Source: Prinia subflava
Lineage: Eukaryota > Chordata > Aves > Passeriformes > Cisticolidae
NCBI RefSeq assembly: GCF_021018805.1
Contig: NC_086251.1
Span: forward strand, 18,147,098 to 18,211,097
DNA length: 64,000 nt
Reading direction: 5' to 3'
This document shows, one piece after another, positions 48,981 to 63,300 of the stretch. Under the pieces are notes generated by a model. It was given only the letters and a program-made list of their open reading frames with translations. It did no database searches and had not been told where the DNA came from. The position numbers and the translations under genes are program-made. Position 1 is the first letter of the stretch. Each line of letters begins with the position of its first letter.

Positions 48981-51751
48981 GCCAGGTATTATTTCTTAGG
49001 AGGCTACACAAATTCCTTGGTCCAAGTCCATCTGGATAAACCAAACAAGTAATTTTTGTTTGCTTCCATTTTGCTTGGAATTCTTATGCAGTCAGTCACC
49101 AAAAAAAATTAAATAAATTCATTTCTATGAGTGGTCATATACTCAGAGGAGGTGCCATCCAATTTTTTTATGCAAGACAGAGGCAGGAGGATGGAGTCCA
49201 AGTCTCCAGTTTACCAATGTGGAATGGGATTTCTGTATTGGTCTGTTTAAGACAGGATAGCTGTGATGAATATGACAGGACAGATGTGACAGGGCATTAA
49301 AATGCCAAAAACTGAGAGGGAAGAAGGACTGACATCCCCCCAGAGCCTGCAAGGGCTCCCTGCTGGCCTGCCAGCTCTGTGGGGCAGACAAGCAGTCCCA
49401 AAGGCGTCCTGGACACCTCTTCTTTCAGACAGGTCTTAGACCCTGTCCTGCAGTGAAACCTGCAGCACCCTTCTTGCCTAAAAAAACAACAACGGCAAGA
49501 ATTTCAAGAGAAACACACCCCTTACAGACAGATTTTTATAAATGCAACCCAAAAAGCAACCAAATCAGCTCCTCAATAAGCAATTGAAACTAGAAAAATG
49601 TCCCTTTGAAATGGGTAGAACTCACAGTGCTGCATGTGGCAGCTTCGGTCCTGCTACAAGCCCTGCAAAATCCTGGCCTGGCCTTGGGTGCTGCTCCAGC
49701 AGCAAACTCTGCTGGAAAGGGAACCAAGCTAAAGTTTGCTTTGGCAAGAGAGAGGTGCAAATCTGATTTTCTGTCATGGAGTAAGTTACAGACCCTGCAA
49801 ACTCAAGCCTCTTGCAGCTGGAAGCTGACAGTTCAGATGAGAGGAATTTATCATTATTATTTTAGTATGAGAGCAGCTCACTGATTGCAGCTTGACAACT
49901 CAAGCTAATTAGTTGATGAAGGGTCTGATACACTCTGGGCTGGCTCCACATCTGTGGACGATGACACAATCACTAGAATGAAATCCATACTTAAATAGTC
50001 TTTGGTCTTTTTAATCCTAAACTACAGATCACAAAATCCACATAACAAAACCTAGAGATCAGAGGAATTACACAAGAGGTTCCCCTCTCCCTGGCCCTCG
50101 GGACAGTCTGGTCTCTGCTGCTTAGTGAAGCCCATAAACAGACACACTTGACTTCAAAAGCATCCTCTTTTCTTCCCGGACTCCCAGTGGTTCTCAATAA
50201 TAAGATAACTGGTGTGAGGACAGCCTGGCAATGTTCCTTTATGGCTGCTTTCCCCAGCAGGGAAATACCAAGCTGCAGGCTTTCCTCTGCTCCTGCCAAA
50301 CACCAGGTGGGATTTACCCCTCCTGTCAAAGGGATTATGTCAGCATCATCTGGCCCCACCTAGCAATGCACTGATGCAATTTTGCATCAAACCTCACATT
50401 CTGTTTCCGTTCTTACCGACTGACAGCTATAATAGCATGGGAGGTCATGATGTCCTCAGCTCCCAAGAGCTACCAGAGCAGCACAAATGGCAGGGAAATC
50501 TGGCTGGAAAGTGATCTGGGGAGGGCTGGAGCCACTGAAAGGCACGAAGCAGTGAGGAAGGGATAGAGCACTGCCTGTTGGGAACAAGAACAGGCTGCTG
50601 CTGGTAGACAGACCTGGAGCCTGGGATCAGTGGGAGCTACCGTAGAATCTCAGCCAGCCCTCTGCCAGACTTCACATGGAACTGCAGAGCACAGCTGTAA
50701 ATCTCTCCATGCCCCCAGCTTTTAGCAATGAGAAAAGCATTTTTTTCCTCTGCCTTTCCAGTTCAGATTTTGCACTTTTCAAGGCACAGCCTGCTTCTGT
50801 CTCCCCTTTTTACTTATCACCTACAAAGATGAACTGCACTTACAAGTGCTCTCTTAAATCAAAAGCAGAAGAGACAACTGCAAGAATCCCTGGGTGTAGC
50901 TGAGATGTGGTCAATCAGAGGCTGCTGGAGAGCAATCAACAGAAAGGAGGTCGCCTCCTACAGACAAAGACAATGAAATTCCAAGACAAGCAGCCCTTGT
51001 TGCCAGAAATGATAAGCAGAGTATGTAACCCAGCAGTCATCTCATCTGGGCCTCCCCAGTCCTGAAAGGGGCTGCAGAGAAAGGCACACAGTTATGGGCA
51101 CAGAACCCACACTATTTAGTAAGAGATGTACACAACAAAGAGAAATGGCTGGGCAGGGAACCTCCTCCTGGTGTGCTTTAATCTCGTTTTAATCATCCAC
51201 CCGAGGACTTTGTTGATGGAGCCTGTATCCCTCTAACAGAAACATTTCAGTCCTGGATCACTGCTTGTCTACACTTCTTGAAGCACCATAAAAGCAGATG
51301 AAGATTTTTTGTGTATGTTACAGGACTGTTTCCTCCCAGTCTGACAGTAGCACAAAGGAATTAGCTTCAACAGCTTCCCATGATTTAAGTTTATTTTTTT
51401 GACCATGCTGAGTTCTGACAGAAGAGAGGTTCCAGTGAGGGCCATGCTTTATTCTACTTCCACTAGGCTGCTATTGAAAATTTTAGGATGAATCAGGACA
51501 GCACAGATGCTGCAATAATGTTTGAGGATTCAGGGGACCTCAAAGATTATTTTTTGTTATTGCAATCTAAAAAAAAAAAAAACAAAAACACTTTTCATGT
51601 TGACATTAATTTCTGTAACATGGCTTTAAAAACAAAACAACCCCAAAATTCAATAGAGTGTACCCAGGATGGCAATGACTCAAAATTTGAAGCAGCATGT
51701 TGGCATTTTTCCCAGGAAAAAAATATATATACCTGTGTATACACAGACTTC

Positions 51752-51765
51752 TTTTTTTTTTTTTT
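51752..51765 (+). repeat. Poly(T) tract
   Basis: T14 follows an alternating ATATATAC-rich stretch (51722-51742). A poly(A) run also lies at about 51569-51582. They are simple sequence only. Confidence 0.8.
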
Positions 51766-54700
51766 GCAAGATCAATGAAGCTCTGGGGTTTTTTCCCCCC
51801 TCAGTCAGAGGCAGAGACAGGCTGCTTTGTGCAGTGCATGAACATTTGAGAAGGAGCTTGAGTACCTGAATTCTGTGTGTGCATCAGAAATAGTGAACAG
51901 CAAGGCTCTCTCATATCCATGATGCTGAAGCCTTATCCTTCCTACCCAACACAGAGATCTTAATTTGAGGGCTGCCTGTGCTTCCAGGACAGAGTTATTA
52001 GGCTATAACAAGGAAGCTCCTAACAGCAGGCTGATGAGATTAGAAGAATCCCCTTGGTCATCCCCAGCCAGTTGTGAATAAATCCCTGCACCAGCAGCAA
52101 GGCTGGTCAGGGATTTTCTGTGGAGCCAGGTTACAGAAACTCCTAATCTTAAATCCTTCACCCAACCTACTGTGATGATGTCTGCAGCTCTGTCTGAGCC
52201 CAGCCAGAAGTGTGACTCATTTTTGTGGTAACAGGGAAGAAGAGATGCAGTTCCACACACACCCTTATACACTCCTGAAGAGGCATCTGAATGCTGTCCA
52301 AAACTTAATTACATGGCTTGACAAGCTCTGACAATTAGCTAAATAGACTGCTTGATGGCTAGGATTTTAAATAAGGATCCTACAAGGGGGAAACTCTGGA
52401 ACAGGCATTGCTACTGTCACAACACTCTGAGCTGTCATGAAACCACAGGACCAACAAGACAACCACTGTGACTGAAAAGGAAAGAGAAGACCCTAGGGGG
52501 AAAGGACCTATTTAACAGCACCTGTACCTCACATTCATCATCAGGACATCATCCCCTTCAAAGAGGGCAGAAACACAGGAGGATTTGGGTCTGCTCCAGA
52601 CTCCAGGTGAGCTCCATGAAGCAGTAAGAGACCAGAACCACCACCTGCTCTCACTGGAGCTGGAAGAGGTGTTCTCTGTCAAACCACATCAGAGGTCACG
52701 GGCAGGTCAGTCGCTGTACAGAGGTCAGCAGGCCCAGCACTTCTGACACCAGCTGGATCTACAAGTGCACTGCCTCCAAACCCCCCCCATGTTTCCACTC
52801 CCAACAACCCTGAAGGTTGCTGCTCCCCATCACTGAAGGGGTTTGGCAAAGGGCTTTAGCTGCTGCGCTCCGCTTGTGTGGATTCCTCCGATGGCTGCTT
52901 GTGGAGCTTCACTCACACAGCGCTCACCTCTCTGGGGTAAGAAAACAACACTCCCAGCTTCGCACTTCGTGTGCAAAGGAGAGGGACACAGAGGCAAGGA
53001 TTTCAGGATAGTAACTACCCAGAGCGACTTGACAGCAAGCAAATCATCGCTTTGTAGTGTTCGTGGCAACAGCTTTTGGCATTGCAGGTAAAAAACCCCA
53101 ATTCATTACACAACAAATCAACTACGATCTTGTATTTACAAGGCAGACTTCCAGTGCAGCCCATTACTGTGGTGACTAAAAGTCTTATGCTACCATTTAC
53201 AGATTATCTATGAGATGACTCAGTTTCATCAGTGTATCTTTTTAATTAAAAAGTAATTGTGGAATGTACTAAATAAATAGGGAAGATGGATTGCAGTTGA
53301 AGCTGGGTGCCTGTTTTCCTTCTATGCATGTGAGAATCTGCCTCTCACAAGTATAGTAGAAACATATTTTAGTCACAAAAAATGTCATTCTTTCAAATAT
53401 TTGCTTCACAATTTGCTGTTCTTCTATGATGCATTGGTTTTACATACAGTTTCTTTTCCCTGACTGGATTACTCCCTGGACCTTTCTGGATCTACACTTA
53501 CAATGAATATATTTTAACAAGTATGTGTCAGTGTATACACTTTCACAAAAAGCTAGATTCTTAAGAACTTCACTGATGCCTCTGAGAAATAGTTAATTTG
53601 AAGGTTTTTATATGTATTTCAAAACTTCTTACTGTAGGGTTGGACTTTGTCAAGAGATGAGCAGCAACTTGCCAGCTCATTTTTATTCTTTAGAATCAAG
53701 ATCAAACATCTCTCTAGATAAGAGCATTGAAGCACTGTTCACTTAAACTACATCTGCTTTTAACACCATATGCTAATTAACCTTTGAGTTACGAATCCCT
53801 CAGCAGCTCAAGCTCCTCAGTCATGATTCAGACATGTAAGCAAGATTCTGAGACACTGCAGAACAACTTAACTACAAATAAGTCAAAAGCACTGGATGTT
53901 TACACCAATTGAGAACCCAGCCAACCGTCTTAAAATTGCAGAGGCTTCCACTCAGGTAAGCACCACTGCTGAAGTATTTCTCCTCCACAGATGTGCTGCC
54001 TTTTTCATTCCTGTTAATGCAGTAAGAAATATCTGCAGTGGCATTTCTGAACCGTGCCCTGGGATTTGCTTAGAATTCTCCCTTTCTTTGAGTAGGGGCT
54101 CTGTTCACCATTTCAGTTGAGCTCTATGAGCCAAGGCTCAGCTCACTGAGCTGCTATTGCTGGGGCACAGGTGAGGTGCTCTTCCCCCAAGCTGTCACCA
54201 CCCTTCGCTGGAGAATCAGCTGCCAGCCCGGCCTCAGCATCGGCGGGGGACCCTCACGTGTGACAGCGTTGGGCTCCCTCTCGCTCCTCCATCTGGGAGC
54301 ACAGCCGCCCCCTCTCCTCTCAAGGCAGGCAGCCAGGAAGGGCCACAAGTCACTTCACACTGTTATTTGCTACCTGCCAATCCACGTGCCAGAGCCAGCT
54401 TCTGCTGAGAATCTGTCCCTTAGATCTCATTTTCCTTCCAGGCAAAGCAGTAGCACAACACTGCTGCCAAGTATGTGTTTTGTTACAGCTTCCCATTGCT
54501 GCTGAATATTGTGGTTTATTCCGTATCAGGCTGCTCATCACAGCTCTGTTTTATGTTTTTCAAAGTGTTTTGGAAGACATATGGTCTGAATGAAGACTGC
54601 CCAGGACAGTGGCACAGTGCAGTACTGCACAAAAATTTCCTTCAAACAGGTAAGAGGAGGAGGAAGAATGACTCCCCAGGGTGAGGACCAACACAGCCAC

Positions 54701-57700
54701 GGCAATGAGAAAGCTGTTGGGATTTATCAGCTCAGCTAGCGCTTATTCCAAAATTCAAATGTTCCTTTCCTTTTCCCTGTTTGGGCCAATCTAGTGCACA
54801 CTGAAGTCAGCAGGAGGTCTACCTGTGAGACTGAAGGGCACATAGGCAAACTTTAGAGAAACTTTTTCATTTAGAGAATAACAAAGTCATCTCCCTGCAG
54901 ACGTGAAAGAGCTAAATACCAGACATCTGCAGCTACTTTACTGACAGCTGCCCTTCTGTACTGATCCTCTGGTGTTCAAAAACCTTGATGTGCCTCCTGA
55001 TGAGCTGAACAAGAGGATTAGATCTGACCTTTTGAGAAAAGAAACAAGGGAAAGTTGGGGGTCAGTCTACTTTGCACATGAAACAATAAAAAGGACTAAG
55101 ACCTTGTCCCTAAAAATTACAGAGGCTTTCACAGTGAAGCTATTTCAGCCGTTCCATTTATTACACACTCCTCCGGTGCTGGATACATCATTCAGTCTCT
55201 GTGCTTCAGTTCTGCTCTCCAGCCCTTTGTTTTTTGTACTATCTCTCATCAGCTTCTCGAGGTTTCTAGGCAGCAGTGCAATTCTATTACAGATGGGCAT
55301 GCTCTGTGACACTAGCAAGAACAGCGTGACAATAATGAGACGGAGGAGGTACCCGGCACACACACCTGACATACGGTTATGAACACAAACACATAAGGTA
55401 TGCTAAGATGCTTTTTAATGGTGTTAGTGGTACCATGAAAGAGCTTTTCTAACTTCACAGTTAATTACCACTACAACAACTACTAGTCTTCACTAAAGTG
55501 TTTTCTGCTTTTACTAGAAGAGCAAGACTACATGCAGTTAGTCACTCCAACGTTACTCTGTGCTCAATCATTACCCCATCTGGATGAAAACTCACTTCAA
55601 CCAGAACAAGCATTACAACCCATGTGTTGATTTGATTCCTGTGAGACAGGTCAGAAAATGGAGGTCTCCCACATTTCTATTATCTCGGCATTGTCCTGAA
55701 GTAGTTCACTAACAGATAGCACTCAGAAGAAGTGAGAGAAAACACCACAGAAATGGGGAAACACAGTATGGACAGGTGGTGATAGTGAAAAGGAGTGAGA
55801 CATGCTGTCATCACGTAGGGAGGATTTTAGCTTTGCTTAAAAAAAATCATGTACTAAAAGGAGCTGCTAGCCACACAGTCAAAGCCAAAAATCTTATTGG
55901 ATTTGGGCAAGCAGTACAGAACAACATCATATTTCCAAAATATTCAGCTTTTCCAGAGCAGCAGCTACTGCATTCCTATCATGCTGATGCAAAACCACAG
56001 CACTGGAGTCCCTTGTCCAAGGTCTGAGTAAATTGCAGAGTCCACCCCAAGCCCTGCTCTGCCTTTCCTCTCTTGACAGCCCCTCTCTCAACATATTCAA
56101 GTATGTTTGCAAGGAGGGAACAAGTTGTTCAAGTCTCCACAAAGGAAGGGTTCACTCTTTATCACTGATAGATAGGTATGTTGAAAAGGTGCAAACAAAT
56201 ACCACTAAAACCAACTACCCAAATGTTATTAATCAATTCAGGGACTCGGTATGCTATTTCAGGTGAAGTCAAAGAATTCTTTTCTAACACGTGCATGTGG
56301 AAGCACAAGGCAATGTAAGCAGGGACTGCAGCACAAACTAATATTCACTAACAAGCTAGCATTTTCCAAAGGCCAAAAAACAGCTCTGCCACAGGGATGC
56401 AACAAAATACAAGGATGTGTCAGGTGGATTTTGGCAGTGGATGTTATAGTAAGTAAAATATATATGAAAAAAATATCAATAATGTACCCTCCAGCTGCTC
56501 CTTTTACTCTTTCTTTGCTACTGACACTTATAATATAAAACAGTATCTTTTTGGCTCACAGAAAGATCTTGTTCCAACCACTTTTTCAAGACATGCTTCA
56601 TAAATCCTATTTGCAGCATAAATCACACCTTTAAACAAATTACATTTAGAGGAAATTATCTGCAAATATAGTTGCTTAGTATATGGAGTTAAGCCATCTC
56701 ATATTAAAATTCACATCTGTAATATTTTAGCATGCACAGTAGCAAACAAAGGAACCACAAACAAGTCCACTTAATGTATCTGGACACAGCTTAAAAAATA
56801 CTTTTCCTCAATTTTTATTAGGTTTTTTTCCAAAGAGGCAAAAAAGCTAAAAGCCTTCATAGCCTCACAGTCCTCGAGCCTTTTATCACATCGCAAAGGT
56901 GAGAAATGCGCTTCAGTTGGTTTCACCAGCACACCCCACGTAAGACAGCCCTTTTTAAAGAGTCCAGTAAAAGTCTTTTCAAGAAAGATGCTGCCAGAAC
57001 CTGAATCAAAGCTGATGAATAGGAATTACTTGATCAAAGCACAAGAACAAAAAAGCATTTTTGTTAAATGATCTTATGCTTGAATGTCTTTGTACATTTG
57101 CTCATTGATCTGGGTTTAACAAGAGCTCTTTCCAAATCTGTTGCTGGTGAGAGACCTTTTGTGTACTGCACCATGTCACATACCCCACTGCAAGTAACAC
57201 AAGCTCTAATCAATAGAAATGCAACTGATTTTTGGTCATGAACACAAAGGGTCACTATTTGGTCATTTTTTTATTATGCCTGTGCATGCAATTTTCTTGG
57301 TAGTCAAGACAGAGTTTGGTCTAAAATGGTGGATGATACTAGGACAGAAGAGCTGTAATTACTATATAAATGTGATCATTCATATCAAGGAATGAGGTTC
57401 CAGTTTAGATTGCTAATTTAAGAATAACAAACACTGAGGGGAAAATAGATAACATGCTGTTTCTTCACTTCCTTTCTCTTGGCTTTTTATGTACCTCACA
57501 CCCAAATGCTCTGTTCTGATAAAAGTGTGAGCTTCCCAGCTTTCTAGTTCAATACTTTCTTCTAACTTGGAAATTATTCTGAAATACATCTTTTATTGCT
57601 GATATTCTGTATGCTAATCAAACCCAAACCCAAACAAACAGTAAACCTCGAAGTTTTGCCTTCTCCATAGGTCCGTACCAACACAGAAGGCGCCATCAGC

Positions 57701-57869
57701 CGCACACAGAAATTGCACAGGGGCCCTAATCTGTGGGAAGATAAATGAGCAGAAAAGCCAAGTTTCCAAATGCCCTCTGCTGGCACCTGTCAGTATTACT
57801 AATAATTCCACCCCGCTCCTAAGCTACCAAGCTCATTCCGAAGGGCTATCATTTGAAGAGGTCATTTAC

Positions 57870-58080
57870 AGGCTGCAGAACCCAGCCGCGCTCCTGCCGC
57901 GGGATGCAGCAGCCGAGTCCGCAGCCCGGGACGTGCGGGCTCACCAAACCCAGCGCCGCTGTCACAGGGAGCACCACAGGCATCACCCAGCCCCTTCCCA
58001 CACCCACCCCACACTGGGCACAGTACAGGGCTACAGCTGTAACAGCATGAACAAAGTGACGGGGGGGGGTTGAGTCAGCT
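57870..58080. promoter_or_regulatory. Small CpG cluster with AP-1 site
   Basis: CpG density rises at 57880-57960 (CAGCCGCGCTCCTGCCGCGGG and onward). A G9 run lies at 58061-58069, followed at once by TGAGTCA (58071-58077), the AP-1 consensus. On the minus strand GGGTTTG is followed by GTGAGCCC, a plausible donor, so a non-coding first exon of the minus-strand gene is possible but unproven. Confidence 0.3.
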
Positions 58081-59769
58081 CACCCATTGTCCCCTAAATC
58101 GGTGGATTTCCAAGCATGATGCAATGACCACCTTATTTCCTATACCCCCCTTAGCCATCCACTAAGAATTTGAAACAGTTATTAGGAACTGGCACAGACA
58201 AAAGTCACGTTACAGCTCCTTGATATTCTGGCTGTGAATTACTATTCCTTTACTATTACCTTTAAGTGACAGAACGTCACACAGATTGTGTCTGATGCTT
58301 CAAAGTTATGTTTCATTTCCACATTAACAACTAAGCCTTTGTACCAGAACAGACCAACAATTAACAATGCAGATTGGGGATGCATATCCTGGGGGGATCA
58401 CTGACTTCCTGAAGGATATGATTCTGTATTTCCATGGTGGAATTCAGAAATAGCTGCTGACAACATGGGCCTGGCAGTAGAGACAGCAACTGGGCTGCCT
58501 TTTTGATTTTGCACTAGTTTAGCACCTGTATGCATGACAGATTTCAATTCTGTCATCCTTTGCCATATTTACACTTAATTGCATTTTGGATGGGGTAGGG
58601 AAAGAATTCTGTTTGATCTGGAAACCGGCAGGGTGCCTTGCTTCCGGAGGTGAAATCAACTCCATCTTCACATTCTGGTCAAGTGGAACCCATAATCATT
58701 AGCACCAAGCTAGAAAGACACTTGAGTTTGGGAAATGCCAGGATGCAAGGCGTGGTAGGAGAGGAAGGGCTGTCACTTCAAATACAAACAGCAGCTTACC
58801 TTCACTTTGACACTTACAAAGTAGACTCCAGGAAATACACCAGTGGTAAAGCAGAACAAGATCCTCTAAGAAAGCCTGGAAAACAGCATTTTCTACTCAA
58901 AGATGCTGCATTGCTGCCTTCCTCCCAGCATGGGGATACCTGGAGCTTTCCAAGCTTTACATCTCTACAAGCAACACAGGGAGAGGCTTCTAAAGCAACT
59001 CCATGGTATTCTCTTGCTGATGCTCTTCATGGAATTTCAAATCAAACAGATTCAATTTGCTAGAAAGAATATCTTACTCCCCAAAGCCTGTGAATTTACT
59101 CTGGGAGACCCAAAACTCCAGCTGTGTTCTCTCCTTCTTGCTAACAGATTTCAAGGGACTTGCACAGAAATAGCACATTAGAATTTAGGAAATAAACACA
59201 GAAATGAAGCACAAGCTATATCAAAATGCAGCTGACTTATTTAGTTTCATTTATTTTTCTGCAGTGATAACAAAATGGGGGAAAAATACTCCAAATAAAA
59301 CCTGACACTAACACCCAATGCTGTATCTTCAGGACATTTTTACATATCTGACATTTTTACATATCTGAACTTGTCTCACACTGGACTCTAAATATTGAGA
59401 AGCATTTCTTAGCTATGTCCTGATATTGTGCTTTGTAGAATGATTACTATTGCCTAGAAAGTAATGGCTCTAAAATAACTCATAAGAGAATAACAACTGT
59501 TCCGAACATTAAAAGTATTTACTAAGCCTTGGGTTAAAAATTAAGGTGTAAAAAAAATACTGAAGAAAAAAATTACACATTAGATTAACATTAATTCCTT
59601 GGAAACAAAGTTCAAAACCCTAAAATACAGTTTAAGACAATGAACATATAACACCATCTCATTTAATTCTGTACCATTTACCACAGTAAATTATTTCCCA
59701 TGGCTTCGAGGAGAAGGACATGGGGTTCTGATGGCTACCACATTAAAAATAACTCAGCAGTTGCCTTCA
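58081..59769. other. Non-coding sequence, no gene seen
   Basis: A 141-codon plus frame (58638-59063) lacks any domain I recognise and overlaps a second frame. I treat it as chance. Confidence 0.45.
59333..59366 (+). repeat. 17-bp exact tandem duplication
   Basis: GACATTTTTACATATCT is present twice, head to tail, without mismatch, suggesting a recent slippage duplication. Confidence 0.95.
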
Positions 59770-60342
59770 GGAGCGCAGATCAGCTGTGTACTGGGCTGTA
59801 TTAAAAGAAAGGAAGCCGGAAGATGGATGGAAGAGATTAACATGCTCCACTCAGCACTTACAGGACTGTGCCTGCAATTCCTGGGATCACTTTAGGGCTC
59901 CTGGAGGGAGACTAACAGAGGGGCACCAGGATGATTAAGAAACTGAAGGATGTGATAAATGAAAGGCTGAGAACGGGGCTTGAGCAGTCTTAACAGAGGG
60001 TTAAGGGATGGTATTTCTGGCTTCAGCTACATGAAGGGTACCTCCAGAGCTGCACAGTAATGGGAGAGGCAATCGGCACAACTTGTATTGATGAAAAATC
60101 TCACCGGGTATCAGGGAGAGGGGGAAAGGAGCAATCACTGGGAGGCAGTTCAACACTGGAACAGGGTCTCTGAGAGATGGGGAATCTCCATCTCTGGAGA
60201 TGAAGACAAAATTTAAGATTAGAAAGGCTCTGGGTGACCAACTCAATAGAACCTCAATTCTGGCCCTGCTTAGCACAAGGGATGAGACCAGATAACCTCT
60301 ACATGTCTTTTCCAACATTACTTTTTCTCCAATTCCATGATC
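59770..60342 (+). mobile_element. CR1 LINE 3' fragment, old copy
   Basis: This is a plus-oriented CR1 3' end. Recognisable blocks in the expected order are GGGCACCAGGATGATTAAG, GAAAGGCTGAGAACGGGGCT, AACACTGGAACAGGGTCTC, GGGAATCTCCATCTCTGGAG, GATGAGACCAGATAACCTC, and a terminal AATTCCATGATC resembling the ATTCTATGAT end of CR1. It is much more diverged than the 44-kb copy, so probably older. The 151-codon frame on the opposite strand (60456-60001) is an artefact of it. Confidence 0.8.
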
Positions 60343-63300
60343 TACAGGGAAGTTAGGGCTGTGTGACACAATAAGAGAACTCAAACAAGCTGCACACTGA
60401 GAGAACAACAGGAGTTTAAACGCCACAAGAATCACAGCGTTTTGGAAGAAGAACATGAAAAGACAACACGCTGCCTGAGAGATGGAAGGTGGGCCTAGTG
60501 TGCCCCAGACTGCACTCCAAACACTAAATGAGGAATGTATTTTTACTGAGAGTGAGTCACCTGACAGAAAACAAAGGATATTTTGGCAGATCTAACCAGT
60601 AGGGAAAAGGCATATAGAGACTTTTTATAAAAATTCTTGGAAATTCAATTTACAAATTTTAAGCAGCTTGTCACAGAAGAGAGTTTAGTATGGCCACACA
60701 GGCATAGCCAATTTATATGGTAAAGCTAAAAAACTAGATATATGGTAGAAAAATCAAACCCACAGAATGCAGGATGAGGGGCCAGACCCAAAGGATATTG
60801 ATCAGATTACAAATGGATGTACTTTAGTTGACCTGACAGGTATATAAAGCACAAAACTGACAAAGTACGAAGTATTGTGCACTGATAGTGATGAAAAAGT
60901 ATAACTTAAAAATAGCAGAGAAATAATACTACCATAGATCAGAGAGAGTCACAGAGGAAAAAAAGATGCAAATATAACAGGGTTTTTCAGTCATTTTCAC
61001 TCCCAAAATATCTGTAAAGGATGAGACACTGTGACCATAAGAAATGGAAGAAAGAGAACATTTTGTCACATATTCACCTCTCCCACTTCATGAGAATAAA
61101 GTGATTCAAAACACACAGAATGGCCATCAGATGCAATTGATCAGGTTCCCAAAATCAAAAAGACAGATGCTTACAAAGCACTGAAATCTTCTGGAGAAAT
61201 ATCACAGTAGCACAATACAAAAGTGGTATACTTTTCAACCTTAAGTCCTTGAGAAAGTGTCATAGACAGGGCAGCTCTAAAATGCTTTAGAAGACATTTA
61301 AAGTCCTTGATGCTCATCTTTCAGGTAGAAACTATATCTTCCCTTCCCTCACTTCTGGCCTGTGGTGAAGGAAAAAAAAAGAACAAACCCACAACAAAAC
61401 TAAACTGTATCCAGATCCTCTGTATGCCCTTCACTGGTATAGCCCAACTAGCTTTGAAATACAGTTTATTATTTTTATTGCCATCTGATAGATAAAGGCT
61501 CTGAAGCACAAATAAGGAAAGATTACTCGGCAGAGCAGTGAGAAAGATAGGAATGGAATGAGTCCCTGTATCCCAGCAGCATTTCTTATTCATTTGGTCA
61601 ACACACATTTTATTTTGATATTTTTGTTATTAGTCTTGATCCACAAGGGACCCAGACTGAAGACTGTTCAACACCAGCTTACCTTTTCAGCTTGCTAAAG
61701 TTGCATTTATATTTCATCCAATGCTCCCATATGACTGGGCTCTGTCCTCTACACTGACACTGAAAAGGTCCATAGTAGATAAACAACTCCTTATTTTAGT
61801 GGGGTTTGTGTAACACAGGAACCGCTTCCACCACACGATGCTCAATTCACATTAATCTGTAGTCAGAACTCGAATATCCCTCTTCATTTGGTTTAGACTC
61901 CCAGTGGAAGGAGAAGGAGAGGAATTTACACAGCTAGGTTTCTTGTGACTAGCAGGAATTGCTACCAGGAAATGCTTTCATGATCAGAGAATAACAGAAA
62001 ACAGCCTAAGCAAAGACTATCACTGAAACAAGCAGGAGACATTTTAACATACCTGTAAACTCATAATTGCACTGAAAGCTGAACTTGCAGTGATTGCAAT
62101 AAAGATCTCGTTCACAGCCTGTGCATCTACTGCATCCTCACTGATTAAAGAATATAAATCAAGGGAAACGTGTGACTGCTGGAAATAGATGCTGAGCTAC
62201 ATATTAGTTTACAGTCACACAGAATTCATGCCCAAAAAGACAAAAGGAACTTAATATGGTGCTATTTCTGACTTCTACCACTAAGGAAAGAAGCAGATCT
62301 GCCAGGCAAGGGTGAAATACCGTGCATGTGCTGCCTGTGACAAGAGCTTTCTGGTGCTAATACTTGGTGCACAGCTACTTCTATTAAAAAGCCAAACCAA
62401 GTCCTAGGATCTGCCCAAAAGCATGTTCCAAAGTATAACGCATCTGGCTACGTTAGAGCCACTATTGATCTGAAAATCCATGTAAATAGGCAGTGTGCTT
62501 TGCTCCAGCATTTTCCTCACAACAGACATTTCTCTGTGTGGCATCAAGAGAGGGTTTGCAGACATTTCCCCCAGGCCAGTGTTCCCAGGGGGAACAAATT
62601 TTACTGGGAAGGTAAAACTTTACTGCAGCCAGACAACATGCTCCCTTGGCAAGGTCAAATCAAGTGTTTTCAAATTCATCAGAAACAGTTTGGTTTCTCT
62701 TGTAACTTGCTATCTTGCTCCTCTGTGCAGCTGCTAGGAATCCATTGCTCTTGAAAGGCAATATATTGATAGCCCTGACTTTGATTTAACAATGTACTGA
62801 GGCAGTTCCCCCATCCCAGCAGTGCCAAGAGATCCCAGCTAACAGGAAATTATTGATCCTGCCACCTAACTCAGCCCTGCAGTGCCATTTACTCCAAGTC
62901 CTGCTATCCTCTGTGTCTACAACATGTGCAAGTACAGGCAACCACAGAAGGAAGCTCCTACTCAATGACCTGTCTGTTAAATTGCCTACAACCTGGTTTA
63001 TAAAAATCCCTGTCGGTAGAGTAAGCTTCATGCAGTTTGATATAGCCACTGGCATACCTGCTAACGCTGCCATACACAAAGCCTGATTATATTGGAGCAT
63101 CTCATGAGGTGAACACCTGATTCACTACAACCAGCTAGAGGCCACTAAATTCATTTCACATCCTCGAAGACACATCAAATCCAACAAGTGATTTGCACTG
63201 GCTTCAAAGCAGCTGAAGTAACAGACTCTATTTCATTACAAGCTGCCTAAGCCCATGCATTTCCGTCTCTGGCCACACAGCCTTTGCTTTGAACTGCACA

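Larger units (their letters stand above)
44796..57869. other. Non-coding sequence, no gene seen
   Basis: This is long AT-rich DNA with T-rich and A-rich simple tracts and an enhancer candidate at 48690. 46720-46790 has a few CpG (GCGCTCGCTGACC and GAGCGAGCGCTC) but is too short to call an island. No exon was recognised. Confidence 0.5.

Noticed and set aside
58638..59063. 141-codon plus-strand frame
   Set aside because: Its low-complexity composition shows no domain, and an overlapping second frame is equally open.
60001..60456. 151-codon minus-strand frame
   Set aside because: It is antisense to the CR1 3' fragment; the apparent protein is not a retrotransposon product.
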